From Balamuthia mandrillaris (taxonomy: Eukaryota; Discosea; Longamoebia; Balamuthiidae): a DNA stretch of 64,000 nt. The stretch covers positions 170,001 to 234,000 of the forward strand of contig JAVKOQ010000023.1 in assembly GCA_031835245.1 (NCBI GenBank). The letters run 5' to 3'. Within the stretch, counting starts at the first letter, position 1. The number at the start of each line of letters is the position of its first letter. Under the pieces are notes generated by a model, which saw nothing but the letters and a program-made list of their open reading frames with translations, was not told the DNA's origin and made no database searches. The position numbers were made by a program, and so were the translations under genes. This document shows positions 37,728 to 48,050 of the stretch, piece by piece.

Positions 37728-40700
37728 TTACGTATTAGAGGAGGATGAAGAAGGACCACTTTGGGAGTCTACTTCGGTAATGGGCAGGGTTGGAGCGATG
37801 CTCGAGGAAGCTGCGCTGGCGGCTGCTTCTTGCTTGGCTTTGAGTTTGCGTTGCATGTTGTTGTACAGCCGCTCCTCCTGTTTAAGTGGAGAATAAATTC
37901 AATAAAACGAAAGGAGAAAGAAGCAAGAAAGAAAAAATACCCGTTCCGAGACAGAAGGGACCACTTTCATGAAGGCCCCCTCGAAATGCTCGTTCCTCAG
38001 GCACAGCAGCTCCGGCTCGTCCTCCCAGTCCTTCATCTCCGGCCTCACTGCCAGCGTCTGCTGAACGGCCATCAAGGCGGCCTCTCTGACCAAGGCAGAG
38101 AGATCGGCGCCGCTGAAGCGGTTGCAGCGTGAGTGAGAGGCGATGGAAGGAAGGTCGAGGGAAGGATGACAGGGAATCTTGCGAGTGAGGGTTTGGAGGA
38201 TGCGAGCGCGCTCAGAGGGGGTGGGCAGGGGCACGTAGACCAACTTGTCGAGGCGACCGGGGCGGAGAATGGCAGAGTCAATGATGTCTAGTAGGAGAGA
38301 GAGAGAGAGAGAAGAGAGAAGAGAGAAGGAGATTAGATTCTAAGGGGAAAGAAAAAGAAGGAGAGTATTGCAAACCAGGTCGATTAGTAGCGGCAATAAT
38401 GGCAACGTTTCCTCTCTGGGTAAGGCCATCCATCTCCGTCAACAACTGATTGACTACCCTCTGCGTGGAGTTACTGCTGGCTCCATCGCCGCCATCTCTT
38501 CTGGGACACAAGGCGTCCACCTCATCAAAGAAGATGATGCAAGGGCTGGAAGCGCTTCCTCTGGAAAAGACCTCTCTCACCGCTTTCTCCGACTCTCCCA
38601 CGTACTTGTTCAGGAGCTCAGGTCCTTTGACAGAGATGAAGTTGAAGCCACCTTCGTTAGCCATGGCCTTGGCTAAGAGCGTCTTGCCACATCCCGGTGG
38701 GCCGTAGAGCAGGATGCCAGTCTTGGAGGATATGCCCATGCGGCCGTAGGTTAAAGGGCGGCGAATGGGTTCGAGGATGGAGAGACGAAGCTCGGTGCGC
38801 ATCTCTTCGAGGGCACCTACATCGTCCCATGTCACATCTGGTATGGTCGCAAAGCTGCACGAACAAAGAGAGAGTTAAGTAACGAGAGCAAAAGGAAAGC
38901 GAAAAGAGATTTTAACAAACCCTTCGCGTTTGGCGGAGGGTTGCACTTTCTTGATGGCTGCTTCAAAATCCTGCATGGTGATGGCAAGAGAGCTGAGCTC
39001 TTCAGGGCTAAGTCTGGCCTGTTGCAGTCTCAAGCGATCGCTTAGCTCTATCCTTGCTTGTAGCTCTCTGTTGTCGCTCATTGTCAACGACGTTGCTGTT
39101 GTTATCATTGTTGAGGTCGATGTCAGTGTTTGCGTTTCTACGTCCATCATTTGTTCTGACTCAACGGTTCCCATTTCGTTCTCTTTTTCTTTTTCTTTTT
39201 CTTCGTTGGTGTTTTGGACTTGTTCTGATTTTGGGGGTGAAGTTGCGGCAGAGTCTTGTTGCTGTGGCGGTTGTCGAAGCAGTTGATGAAAGACGCGATG
39301 AACAGCGAGTGTGGCAGCTTCCCTTGTTAATGCTGAGAGATCAGCACCAACGAACCTGCAACAACCAGAAAAAGAATTATAGACTATGAGCAAAAGAGGA
39401 TGAAAGAAAGGAGAGGGATGAGAGATTCGTTGTACCCAGGCGTTTTATGAGCAATCTCTCGAAAGTTAAAATCTCCAGCCAACCGAAGTTGCTTCGAAAG
39501 CACGCTCAATATGCGTGCACGAGCGGCCTCATCCGGCACACCCAATCCAATCTCTCTGGCAAAGCGTCCGTTGCGACGAAGAGCTGAGTCCAGAGAATCT
39601 GGCCGATTGGTTGCTCCAATGATGATGACAGGAGGATCGTCTAATGGACGATTGCTTAGATCTAAAGAAAGAAAGAGGATGAATGTGAGACCGTGTTAGA
39701 AACAAGAAAAAAAAAAAAGAAGAAGAAAGAGAAAGAGAGAACCATCCATGCAAGTAAGGAACTGGGCCACAATACGTCGAGTCATTTCTTTCTCTGCTGT
39801 TTCTCTCTTGGGTGTGATGGCATCTATCTCATCAATAAATATGATGGCTGGTGCTGCTGCCTGTTGAAAAAGCATAAGGATATGAACTATGACAAGAAGG
39901 AAGCAAGAAACAACAGGAAATAAACAACAACAAGAAAAGAAGTAGCTTACAATAGCATCAGCAAACAACCGTCTGATCCGCGACTCGGACTGACCAGACA
40001 TTCCAGTCACTATCTCTGGAGCGGAAACTCTAAAAAAGGGCACTCCCAACTCACCCGCTATCGCATTAGCCAACAAGGTCTTGCCACAACCAGGAGGGCC
40101 GTAGAGCAACACGCCGGTGGAGGGTTTCACTCCGAGATGGCTGTATATCTCAGGACGCAAGAGGGGCCATTCGATGAGCTCACGAACTTCTTGTAGGCAC
40201 TCGTCTATGCCACCGAGATCAGAGTACCGTGCCGTTGGAATGGAGGGAGCGGAGAAGGAGGGAGAGAGATCGCCGTTCTCATCGTTGGTACCAGAAACCA
40301 GGTCTTCGACGGCGGTTGAGTTCGTGAAGTGGATGTTTTTTGCTTGAGAAGAGGATTGCTTGAGAACTCGTTTTCTTCGTTTACTTTGTGGATGTGTTTT
40401 GTTGGGGGTTTGTGATTGTTTAGGTTGCTGTTTATTTGCATCCGTTTTGTTGGCTGGTGTTTGTGATGTAGTTAAAGAAGTTTCAGGTACAGAAGAACGT
40501 TGTCTCTTCTTTTGTCGCCGGAGACTATCAGTTGAGTTTGGTTCGGAGGTATCTCCTCCTTCTGATTCCTCCTCTTCCATTACTTGGATGCTGTTACTAT
40601 CGTTCGATGTTCCATTTTCACCATTTATCACTACTTCATCTGTAGATTCTCTCAACGAGGAAAGAGCTGAGGGAATGGCTGTAGTCGTTGTTGTTGAAGA

Positions 40701-42136
40701 GCACGAGGATAAAGCAGAGGAAGCAAGAGGAATAGAAGAATGTGAAGCTACGGAAGAAGATGACGAACCAGAGGAAGAAAAAGGAGTACTAACAGTTGAA
40801 GAATGATGGAAGGAAGTGGATGAGGAAGAGGAAGAAGAAGCAAAGGAAGACGAGGACGGATTGTCCTCATGCGAATAAGACGATCCAAATCCACTGCTGT
40901 GTGGGGAAGAAAAAGAGGGATCGATGGGTGGAGAAAGCGATGATGGTGTTGTATCTTCGCTCGAACCGTTCTGATTAGAAGTGTTGCTTTTGGCAGTAGA
41001 TGAAGCACCTTCTTGCTGTTGTTCCGATTTTTGTTGCTGCCGTTGTTGTTGCCGACGAAGTGTAAGAAGACGATTGTTCTCAGCAGTAGAATTGGTACGG
41101 TATGTGTTACGCAGTGATGAATTTAACATGTTGCTATCCTATTGGGCCGAAGAACAAGAAATAAGATAGAAGAAGATTGAGGAATGAAGAAAGCAGAAAC
41201 CAGAGAGCAGAGAGGAGAGAGAGTGATAACGAACCTTGACTTCCATCATTCTTACTCCAGGATCCAACTCAAACTCTTCGCTGTCACTATCATCCTCGTC
41301 ATCCAAGCTGCTGCTATCGCTCACCGAGGAACTGCTGGGTTCCTCCGATTCTTCTTCCTCATCATCCCTTCGTCTTCTGTCTCTCGAATTTCGTCCGCCA
41401 CTATTATTACTATTAGCAGCAGCTTGTAACTGTCTTATTTCAAAGGCTCGTGGCAATGCTGTTCATGTATGTTTGTATGATGATAAAGAGAGAGAGAGAG
41501 AGAGAGAAAGAAAGAAAGAAACGACAAGAAAGAAACGACAAGAAAGAAACGACAAGAAAGAAACGACAAGAAACGACAAGAAAAAAAGAAACGACAAGAA
41601 AGAAAGAAAGAAACGACAAGAAAGAAACGGAAAGAAACGACAAGAAATGACAAGAAAGAGAAACGCAAGAAAGAAAAGATGAGGAAGAGAAGCAGCGAAG
41701 CAAAGAAGAAGAGGAAGAGAGAAGAAAAGGAAGAGAGTAGGAGAAGAAGCGGAGAGGAGAAAGAGAGAAAGAGAAGCAGAGAGGTGGGGTGTAGGAGAAG
41801 AAGCAGAGAAGCAGAGAGAAGCGGAGGAGATGGTAGAGAAAAGAGAAAGAGATAAAGAGAAGCAGAGAGGAGGGGATGAGAGAAGCAGAGAAGAAAGAGC
41901 AGAAAAGAGAGAGAGGAACCTCTTTCAATGACTAGACGAAAGGCGGGCAGAGGTTTGCGTCGGTATGGCGCAAAGGTGGTCCGGAGGTATTCCACCAACG
42001 TCTCCGTGTTGAACGCGGCCGGCGTCAGGTTGGCCCTATGCAGCGGAACTTGCTGCACGGTCATCCAGTCCACGATGCGAGGGATGAGCTTCGGATCGGT
42101 GGAATAGGGCGGATATTGGGTGCGTCGTCGCGGCAT
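37728..42136 (-). CDS. NVL: Nuclear VCP-like AAA ATPase (NVL/Rix7)
   Basis: Nine exons (42136-41920, 41458-41235, 41138-39951, 39860-39743, 39661-39436, 39355-38921, 38854-38376, 38287-37941, 37877-37728) give 1127 residues. The N-terminal domain ([20 protein letters not shown]) fits the NVL/Rix7 winged-helix-like region. An acidic and Ser/Gln-rich linker of about 300 residues follows. D1 has [51 protein letters not shown] and [20 protein letters not shown]2 has [34 protein letters not shown] and [15 protein letters not shown]. Both sites keep Walker A and B, so both should hydrolyse ATP. Rix7/NVL strips assembly factors from pre-60S particles in the nucleolus. D2 pore and arm context separate it from CDC48/p97. 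Intron 1 is full of GAAACGACAAGAAA (sense TTTCTTGTCGTTTC). Confidence 0.92.
41505..41660. repeat. NVL intron 1 repeat of TTTCTTGTCGTTTC units (minus sense)
   Basis: Roughly ten copies of GAAACGACAAGAAA on the plus strand, i.e. the same unit as in the F-box/SPRY and LACTB introns, in NVL sense orientation. GAAAGAGAAGC-type DNA follows to about 41910. Confidence 0.85.
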
Positions 42137-42419
42137 CCTTTTTTTTTTCCGTAAGAAGAACAAGAAGGAGAAGAAGAAGAAGAAGAAGCAAGAACAAAGA
42201 GCAAGCAAGGAAGAGAACAAGAAGAGTTTGAGCAAACTGATGCGTTGCTCCTTTCCTTTCTTTTTCTTTTCTTTTTTTCTGCTTGAGGAGCGTTTGATCA
42301 AATTTATTCGTGACGACATGATGAATAACAGATCATATAAAATTTTATGAAAAAGGATTGGCTCCGAAATTTCAACATGAGATTGCCAATCAAAAGAATC
42401 AAAAAAAAAAAAACAAAAG
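42137..42419. promoter_or_regulatory. Divergent promoter, NVL / LACTB
   Basis: 283 bp with A-rich and T-rich runs, and TGACGACATG at 42311-42320, one mismatch from the TGACGACGTG word seen elsewhere. Confidence 0.35.
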
Positions 42420-43935
42420 ATGATGAGAGTAACCCTAACCAGAGGCTTGAGGCCATCCTCTCCTCTTCCTTTTAAGCCCCACACCCATCCCCTCTCATTC
42501 TCTTCCTCTCGTCTTCTTCTTCAGCATCATCAACCACAAAAAAGATGGCGCTGCTCTGCTTCGCCGCCGTTGCCTCCGCCACCACGCTTTGCATGGCTGA
42601 AGTACGGCCTGTTGACGGCCGTCACCGCCGCCATAGGGAGCGCCAGCTACGTCGTGGGCTTTGCCAGTGGGTGCAGCCAAACGGCGGCCTCCAGCCTGGC
42701 TGTCGCCGAGGAGACCAGAGAGCTGCGGGAGGATATCATTGAGCAATGCCAACGCCTTCTTTTGGTTGGACCTTTGCTTTCTTTCTCTCTTGTCGTTTCT
42801 TTCTTTCTTTCTTTCCTTCTTTCTTTCTTTCTTGTCGTTTCTTTCTTTTGATACTCAAAGCATGCTCAACAGACTGCCAAAGAAGACCAAGGCTTTCCCG
42901 GCTGCACCATCGCTGTCATGAAAGAAGGAGAGCTCGTCTGGAGCCGCGCGCTAGGGTTAGCCGACGTGGAGAACGCGGTGGGCATGCGGCCCAACCATCT
43001 CATGCGGGTGGCCTCCATTTCCAAGTCGATGACCTCAGCCGCGGTGGGTTTGTTGTGGGAGAGAGGAAAGTTGGACCTGGATGCTCCTGTTAAGCGTTAC
43101 GTCCCAACGTTTCAGCCTTTGCCTCCTGCTTCCCAAAAGAATGAAGCAGAGAAAGCAGAGGAAGAGAGAAGGAATGGAGCTCATGAGAACGAAAAGGAGA
43201 AGGCAAAAGACGCTGAGCAAAACGATGGGAAGAAAAAAGATGAACAAAAGAACACAGGCGGCAAAAGAGAAGAAGAAGATGGAGAAAAGAAGAACGAGGA
43301 TAAGTGGAGCAAAGACCAAGTGGAGGAGAAGATAGAGAAAGAGATAACCACGAGAAGGGTTGCAGGGCACATAGGAGGCATTCGGCATTACAAAGACAGA
43401 GCAGAGTTTGAAAGCGCAAAACACTATGAGAACGTTTCTGACGCCCTTGCCATCTTCCAAAAGGACCCGTTGGATTGTCTTCCTGGAGAGAAGTATCACT
43501 ACTCCACTTATGGATGGAAGTCTGTTTCCCTTTCTTTTTCCTTTTCCTCTTTTCTTGTTGTCCTGTTCTTCTTTCTCAAGCTTTCTAGTTCTAGTTCTGT
43601 TTTGTTTACGTTTTCCTTCTTGTTGACTGTTTAATACATTTCTTCTTTTCGTCAGCCTTATAAGCGCTGTGGTGGAGGCTGCTTCCGGGGAAGACTTTCT
43701 CACGTTTATGCAAAATAACGTCTTTGATGTGCTGGGAATGAATCACACCCAACCAGAGTATCATGACCCAATTCTGCCCAATCGCACTCGTTACTACGTG
43801 CGCGATAATACCACCGGACGCCTTCGAAACGCGCCCTACGTGGATAATAGCAACAAATGGGCAGGTTCGTTCATATCTCATTGTCGTTTCTTTACTTCTT
43901 TTTAAAACCATTCTCTCTTTTCGTTAATTCTCTCT

Positions 43936-43975
<40 letters not shown>

Positions 43976-44609
43976 GCCGTTTGCCGGTTCTAACAAAACA
44001 AATAAAAGGAGGAGGATTCATAGCAACAGCAGAAGACGTGGCCAAGTTTGGCAATGCGTTGTTGGCCGGAGAGATATTGAAGTTCTCCACCGTATCGTTG
44101 CTGTTTAAACCACAGGTCGCTGTTCCTCGCTCTACCAAAGCAAAGAAATTCAAGAAAGGCCCAAGTATACATCTCCATTCTTCTTGCTTCTGCTTATATT
44201 AACTGCATGCGTTTTTTTTAACAAGTTCGTGATATGGGATATGGGATCGGTTTCTTTTCTATGGATGGAAAGTCTGTGAACGGTCACAAAACGAATAAAC
44301 AAGCCGAAGAAACCTTCGCTGCATTTGTGGAAGCCGAAGCCAACAAAAAGAACATCCCTGGTGAGACATACACTCGCATCTCGCAAGACCACATCATCTT
44401 TCACACTGGTACTCTCTTCCTTCTTACTAGCTTCTTCCTTCTTCCTTCTTCCCCCTTTTCTTTAGCCTCTAATACTTGGAATCACCAAAGGAGGAGCAGT
44501 GGGAGGCAGTTCCGTTTTGACGATACTTCCAGAAGAGGGCATTGTCGTTGCCATCATCACCAACCTCGAGAACGTCAACCTAGGAAGATCTTTCCATCGA
44601 AATTGCTGA
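42420..44609 (+). CDS. LACTB: Serine beta-lactamase-like protein, mitochondrial (LACTB-like)
   Basis: Exons 42420-42764, 42861-43519, 43656-43864, 44009-44164, 44226-44408 and 44491-44609 give 556 residues. The N-terminus is Arg/Pro-rich with a hydrophobic segment (YGLLTAVTAAIGSASYVVGF), consistent with mitochondrial import and anchoring. The penicillin-binding/class C fold follows: GFPGCTIAVMKEGELVWS, catalytic ASISKSMTS (SxxK), YHYSTYGW (YxN-like), and HTGGAVGGSSVLTILPEEG at the end (HTG, the KTG-type triad motif). A Lys/Glu-rich insert of about 80 residues sits between the first two motifs, as in animal LACTB. LACTB forms filaments in the intermembrane space and affects lipid metabolism. 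Near the 3' end the frame closes early; a one-base shift would restore IEIAECWQKEDRVNV, so the true C-terminus is uncertain. Confidence 0.88.
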
Positions 44610-44670
44610 ATGTTGGCAGAAGGAAGATAGAGTCAACGTTTGATAAGAATAGTGGTTTGTATATTTTTGT

Positions 44671-47600
44671 TTACAGTATATCTATATAATCTTTCAATTG
44701 AGGTGCAACCAACTTTAGACCTTTTCTCCGTCTGGTCTTCATCATTTCTTCGTAGGCTTCGCTTCCTTCCTCGAGAGGATCTCCTTCTATCATTCTCCAT
44801 CCATCAAAGAAGAATTGCGTCGTTGCCATTCTTCTTGCTTCTCCGCGTTCTGGTTCATCTGTCACCGATAACTCCTCTTCTAAGCCAAATGACTTTCGCA
44901 CAGGAAGCGAAGCTTGGATGGCATATTCAGTACCAATTCTTCTTGACCCACCCCCCTCTTCTGTAACGACTTTCTTTGCTCCTCTTGCTATCAACACTCG
45001 TCTTACTCTTTCCTTAACTTCTTCTGACCTCACGCGAATCTCCACCCAATAAACAGGTTCTAAGAGACGAGGCGAAGCACTCAACTGAGCTGCAACCAAC
45101 GCTTTGCGCACCGCCGGAATAATCTGCCCGTTTCCTCTATGAATGGCGTCGAATTGCAGCGTCACGTCGGCAATGTCAAAGCGGATGCCGTGCATTGGCT
45201 CCTCGCAAAGAATGCCTTGGCGAGTGGCCCAATGAAAGGCTAGCAGGCAGCCACCTTTCACCTCGTTCAAGTACTGAACTTGGTTGGTGGAGTCGACGAA
45301 GACGTTGCAGGATGGAGCGATGCTCCAGATGCGCTTAAAGGAGGGTTGTTGATGGTGCCAATGGAAGCGGTGGATGAGAAGATTGGTTCTCGAGTGTAAG
45401 AAGCGAAGGTAAACTTCTCTGCTGCCGTCTGCTTGATCTGTCTCTTCTTCTGGAGACAGAGAAAGCAATAGGTAAGCGAGTTCGTCTTCTTCATTCGCAT
45501 CAGCTTCTTCTTCTTCTTCGTAGTATTCATTCTTAAGCTTTTGATGAATCTTAGTCATTGCCTCTTTGAAGAAGGAGGAAGAAGGAGGAAGAGAATGAAA
45601 AATCGGTTGGGCTGTCAACCAGTATCGGTTGTGCTTGTTAGGGGATTTAGCCATGCAAGGTGTCGGCGAGTTGGCGCTTACCGTTTCTCTCAACCTTGCC
45701 ACAAATTCGCTTCTTAACAGGTTGAACAACTCGCTTCTTCTCCGTACTTTTTCGTTTTCTTTTTCTGTGTTAACTTCTTCTTCTTCTTCTTCTTCTTTTA
45801 GACAACTATCTCCTGAAGTGGCCGAAGACGAAGAAGAAGAAGAAGAAGAAGAAGAAGAAGAAGAACGAGAAGAAGAAGCATGAGAAGAAGAGATAAAGAA
45901 GGAATATTTGGCAAACCGATGAAGAAAGCGAAGAAGATGACGTTCGCTCACTCCAGCGATGACCAGTTCTCCTTCCTCCCAACCGTCATAACAGGGAAAG
46001 ACGATGAGCGCATCTGTCTTTGCCAACCCAGTCAACACTTGGTAAAGCGTTGGCAGACGAGCTACCGAAGCGGTATCGAGTTGGAGAGCTACACGAACAA
46101 CAGCTGAAGAAGACGAAGGACATCGCATCGGTCGTAAAAGACGTGAAGGTAGAAAAGAACAATCATCTTCCTTGTGTTGGAATAGCATTCCACCGTTACT
46201 ATAAAGAGGTCCATCAACGCCGAAAACACACACTAGAGAACCGCTTTGCACCACTGTTGCTTCTTGTAACTTTGCAGAAGATGCCAAAAGATACATGCTG
46301 GCAACTTCTTTCTCCACGATAGCATCTCCTATCTTCTTCTTAGTTAGATTCCGATATGCGAAGATGTCTTGCTGCAGATGAAATTGTGGCGTCATTACAT
46401 CTGACGAAACGATCTTCACCTTCTGACCTCGCTGTAACGTTCCCGAGAGAACTCTTCCGACACAACAAAGACTTGGAAGAAGAAGATTACAGCTTTCGTC
46501 TCCTCCCTTTTCTTCTTCTCGAAAGGCTTCCACCAACTTTGCAACATACACAACCAATGGACCTGAAGAATCGCAACTTCGCATTGACTCAACACAAACA
46601 TTTTCTTCTTCCGCTTCTTCTTCTTCGTGACGAGAATAAGTTGAAGAAGGGTGACGATAAAGCAGTTGATCGATGCGATGAGATTGCGCTTTGATGGGGG
46701 AAGGAAGATGGCGCACGATCGCTTCCAACAGCACTTCTCGCAACGGTAGAAAAGTTGACATAGCGGCTTGCATCAGTTTCTTCTCTCTTCCTTTTTCTTC
46801 CTCACGAAACTGGAAAACTATGTCCAACTTTGCAAAGTTTTGGGCGATGAGTTCCATCTCGTTCCTCATCGAAGCTTTGAGCATTGAATAGATGGGAGCA
46901 AGCACGAACCGACAGAACGAACGTACGTTGTTTTCTTTCTCATCTCTTTTCCAAAGTGTTGCTTTTCTGGTTCGTGGATTGAAGCTAACATCTCCCCAAA
47001 GAAAAGGCAACACATCTTCTTCTGCTTGTTGTTCATTTCCTGTTTCCTTTTGCTTCTTGTCTTCCTTTTCTTCTTTTTGTTGTTGCCATCGCCTCGACAA
47101 ATACTTTCGGTAGAACGTGGGGAGAGAGAAAGCCCATCCATGCTTTGCGCTTCCGAACACCACATTGCCTCTCACCGGATCCAACCGCAGTATGCCCTCT
47201 TTTCCACTCCTCTGCTCTTCTGTTTCTTTGAGGATGAGCTCATTGAGCTGTTGAATGATAGCGGAGAAGCGAGCATAGAGCTCTTCGGGAGAAAGCCGCA
47301 GAGCGAGAATGGACCTATCCAAGCGGTCGAGGAAGAGCACCGGCTGAACGCCCTCTCGAACCATCTGGCGAAGGATGTGACGAGTTTGACGAGAGACAAC
47401 CGAAAGGGAGGAAGAACAAAAGGGAGAAGAACAATCGACCAGGAGGAGAGCTCCGTCCGTGAGACGAAGAGCGGAGAAGAGGTCGGAGGCGGAGCAGTCG
47501 AGCAGAGAGGAAGTGGCTTCGAGAAAGGTGGCTTGAAAGGAACGTTGGCGTCGGCCGTACTGAAAGCGGAGAGAGCGCATTGCAAAAGAGGAAGAAGAGG

Positions 47601-47820
47601 AGTGAAGAAAGAAGTTGTTGTGTTGCGGCTCGTCGTTTTCATTTGCTTCTTCTCCTTTGGTCCCGCCCTCACGCTCCTCCGCTTCTTCTTCCTCGTCCCT
47701 TTCTGCCTTGCATGGCTGCGAGGAGGAGAGCAGCAGTTGATGGAGAAGAAGCGTGGGCGACTTGCCGTGTTGTCGTCGGACGTCGCCCACAATGGAGACC
47801 AAGCGGACGCTGTCTGCCAT
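44671..47820 (-). CDS. Elongation factor 2 paralogue with degenerate GTPase domain
   Basis: Intronless, 1049 residues from ATG 47820 (an in-frame ATG at 47931 would add 37 less EF2-like residues). EF2 signatures are clear in the body: LRLTDGALLLVDC, GNVVFGSAKHGWAF, MAKSPNKHNRYWL, VQYLNEVKGGCLLAFHWAT, GILCEEPMHGIRFDI, the diphthamide-loop DAIHRGNGQIIP (His894) and the end RRRKGLKLVAPQLKDYID. The G domain is eroded. Where EF2 has AHVDHGKTT there is VRRQHGKSP, the DSPGHVDF element (G3) is replaced by EATSSLLDC, and NKVD (G4) reads DRLD. Large acidic and Ser-rich inserts break domains I, III and IV. This is not EFL1/Ria1, whose domain IV differs. Translation or ribosome-linked roles are inference. 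It converges on LACTB (61 bp) and lies 157 bp downstream of a tRNA-Met. Confidence 0.85.
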   Translation of the reverse strand: MADSVRLVSIVGDVRRQHGKSPTLLLHQLLLSSSQPCKAERDEEEEAEEREGGTKGEEANENDEPQHNNFFLHSSSSSFAMRSLRFQYGRRQRSFQATFLEATSSLLDCSASDLFSALRLTDGALLLVDCSSPFCSSSLSVVSRQTRHILRQMVREGVQPVLFLDRLDRSILALRLSPEELYARFSAIIQQLNELILKETEEQRSGKEGILRLDPVRGNVVFGSAKHGWAFSLPTFYRKYLSRRWQQQKEEKEDKKQKETGNEQQAEEDVLPFLWGDVSFNPRTRKATLWKRDEKENNVRSFCRFVLAPIYSMLKASMRNEMELIAQNFAKLDIVFQFREEEKGREKKLMQAAMSTFLPLREVLLEAIVRHLPSPIKAQSHRIDQLLYRHPSSTYSRHEEEEAEEENVCVESMRSCDSSGPLVVYVAKLVEAFREEEKGGDESCNLLLPSLCCVGRVLSGTLQRGQKVKIVSSDVMTPQFHLQQDIFAYRNLTKKKIGDAIVEKEVASMYLLASSAKLQEATVVQSGSLVCVFGVDGPLYSNGGMLFQHKEDDCSFLPSRLLRPMRCPSSSSAVVRVALQLDTASVARLPTLYQVLTGLAKTDALIVFPCYDGWEEGELVIAGVSERHLLRFLHRFAKYSFFISSSHASSSRSSSSSSSSSSSSSSATSGDSCLKEEEEEEEVNTEKENEKVRRRSELFNLLRSEFVARLRETVSANSPTPCMAKSPNKHNRYWLTAQPIFHSLPPSSSFFKEAMTKIHQKLKNEYYEEEEEADANEEDELAYLLLSLSPEEETDQADGSREVYLRFLHSRTNLLIHRFHWHHQQPSFKRIWSIAPSCNVFVDSTNQVQYLNEVKGGCLLAFHWATRQGILCEEPMHGIRFDIADVTLQFDAIHRGNGQIIPAVRKALVAAQLSASPRLLEPVYWVEIRVRSEEVKERVRRVLIARGAKKVVTEEGGGSRRIGTEYAIQASLPVRKSFGLEEELSVTDEPERGEARRMATTQFFFDGWRMIEGDPLEEGSEAYEEMMKTRRRKGLKLVAPQLKDYIDIL

Positions 47821-47977
47821 CGCCTGTCGGAGGGAGGGGTGCTGTGGGTGGAGAAAGAAAAAGAGAAAGCAAGCAAGACAGCGGGCCTTCTTCTTGTTTG
47901 CTTCTCTTTCGTTGTGTTCGGTGAACATCATAGCCCCAAACTATGAGGTTGAAAGCAAAAAAATGGGAAAAAGATAG

Positions 47978-48050
47978 TGCCTTCTGTGAGGATCGAACTC
48001 ACGACCTCCAGATTATGAGACTGACGCTCTACCGACTGAGCTAAGAAGGC
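47978..48050 (-). tRNA. Elongator tRNA-Met (CAT)
   Basis: 73 nt. Acceptor GCCTTCT pairs with AGAAGGC. Box A TAGCTCAGTCGGTAGAGC, anticodon CAT in CTCATAA, box B GTTCGATCC. TTCGA in the T loop and absence of the initiator G-C triplet mark the elongator form. No intron, no encoded CCA. Confidence 0.95.

Noticed and set aside
44461-44689. LACTB last exon starting at CCTCTAATAC and ending near 44689
   Set aside because: That frame gives no family match; starting at 44491 restores GGAVGGSSVLTILPEEG.
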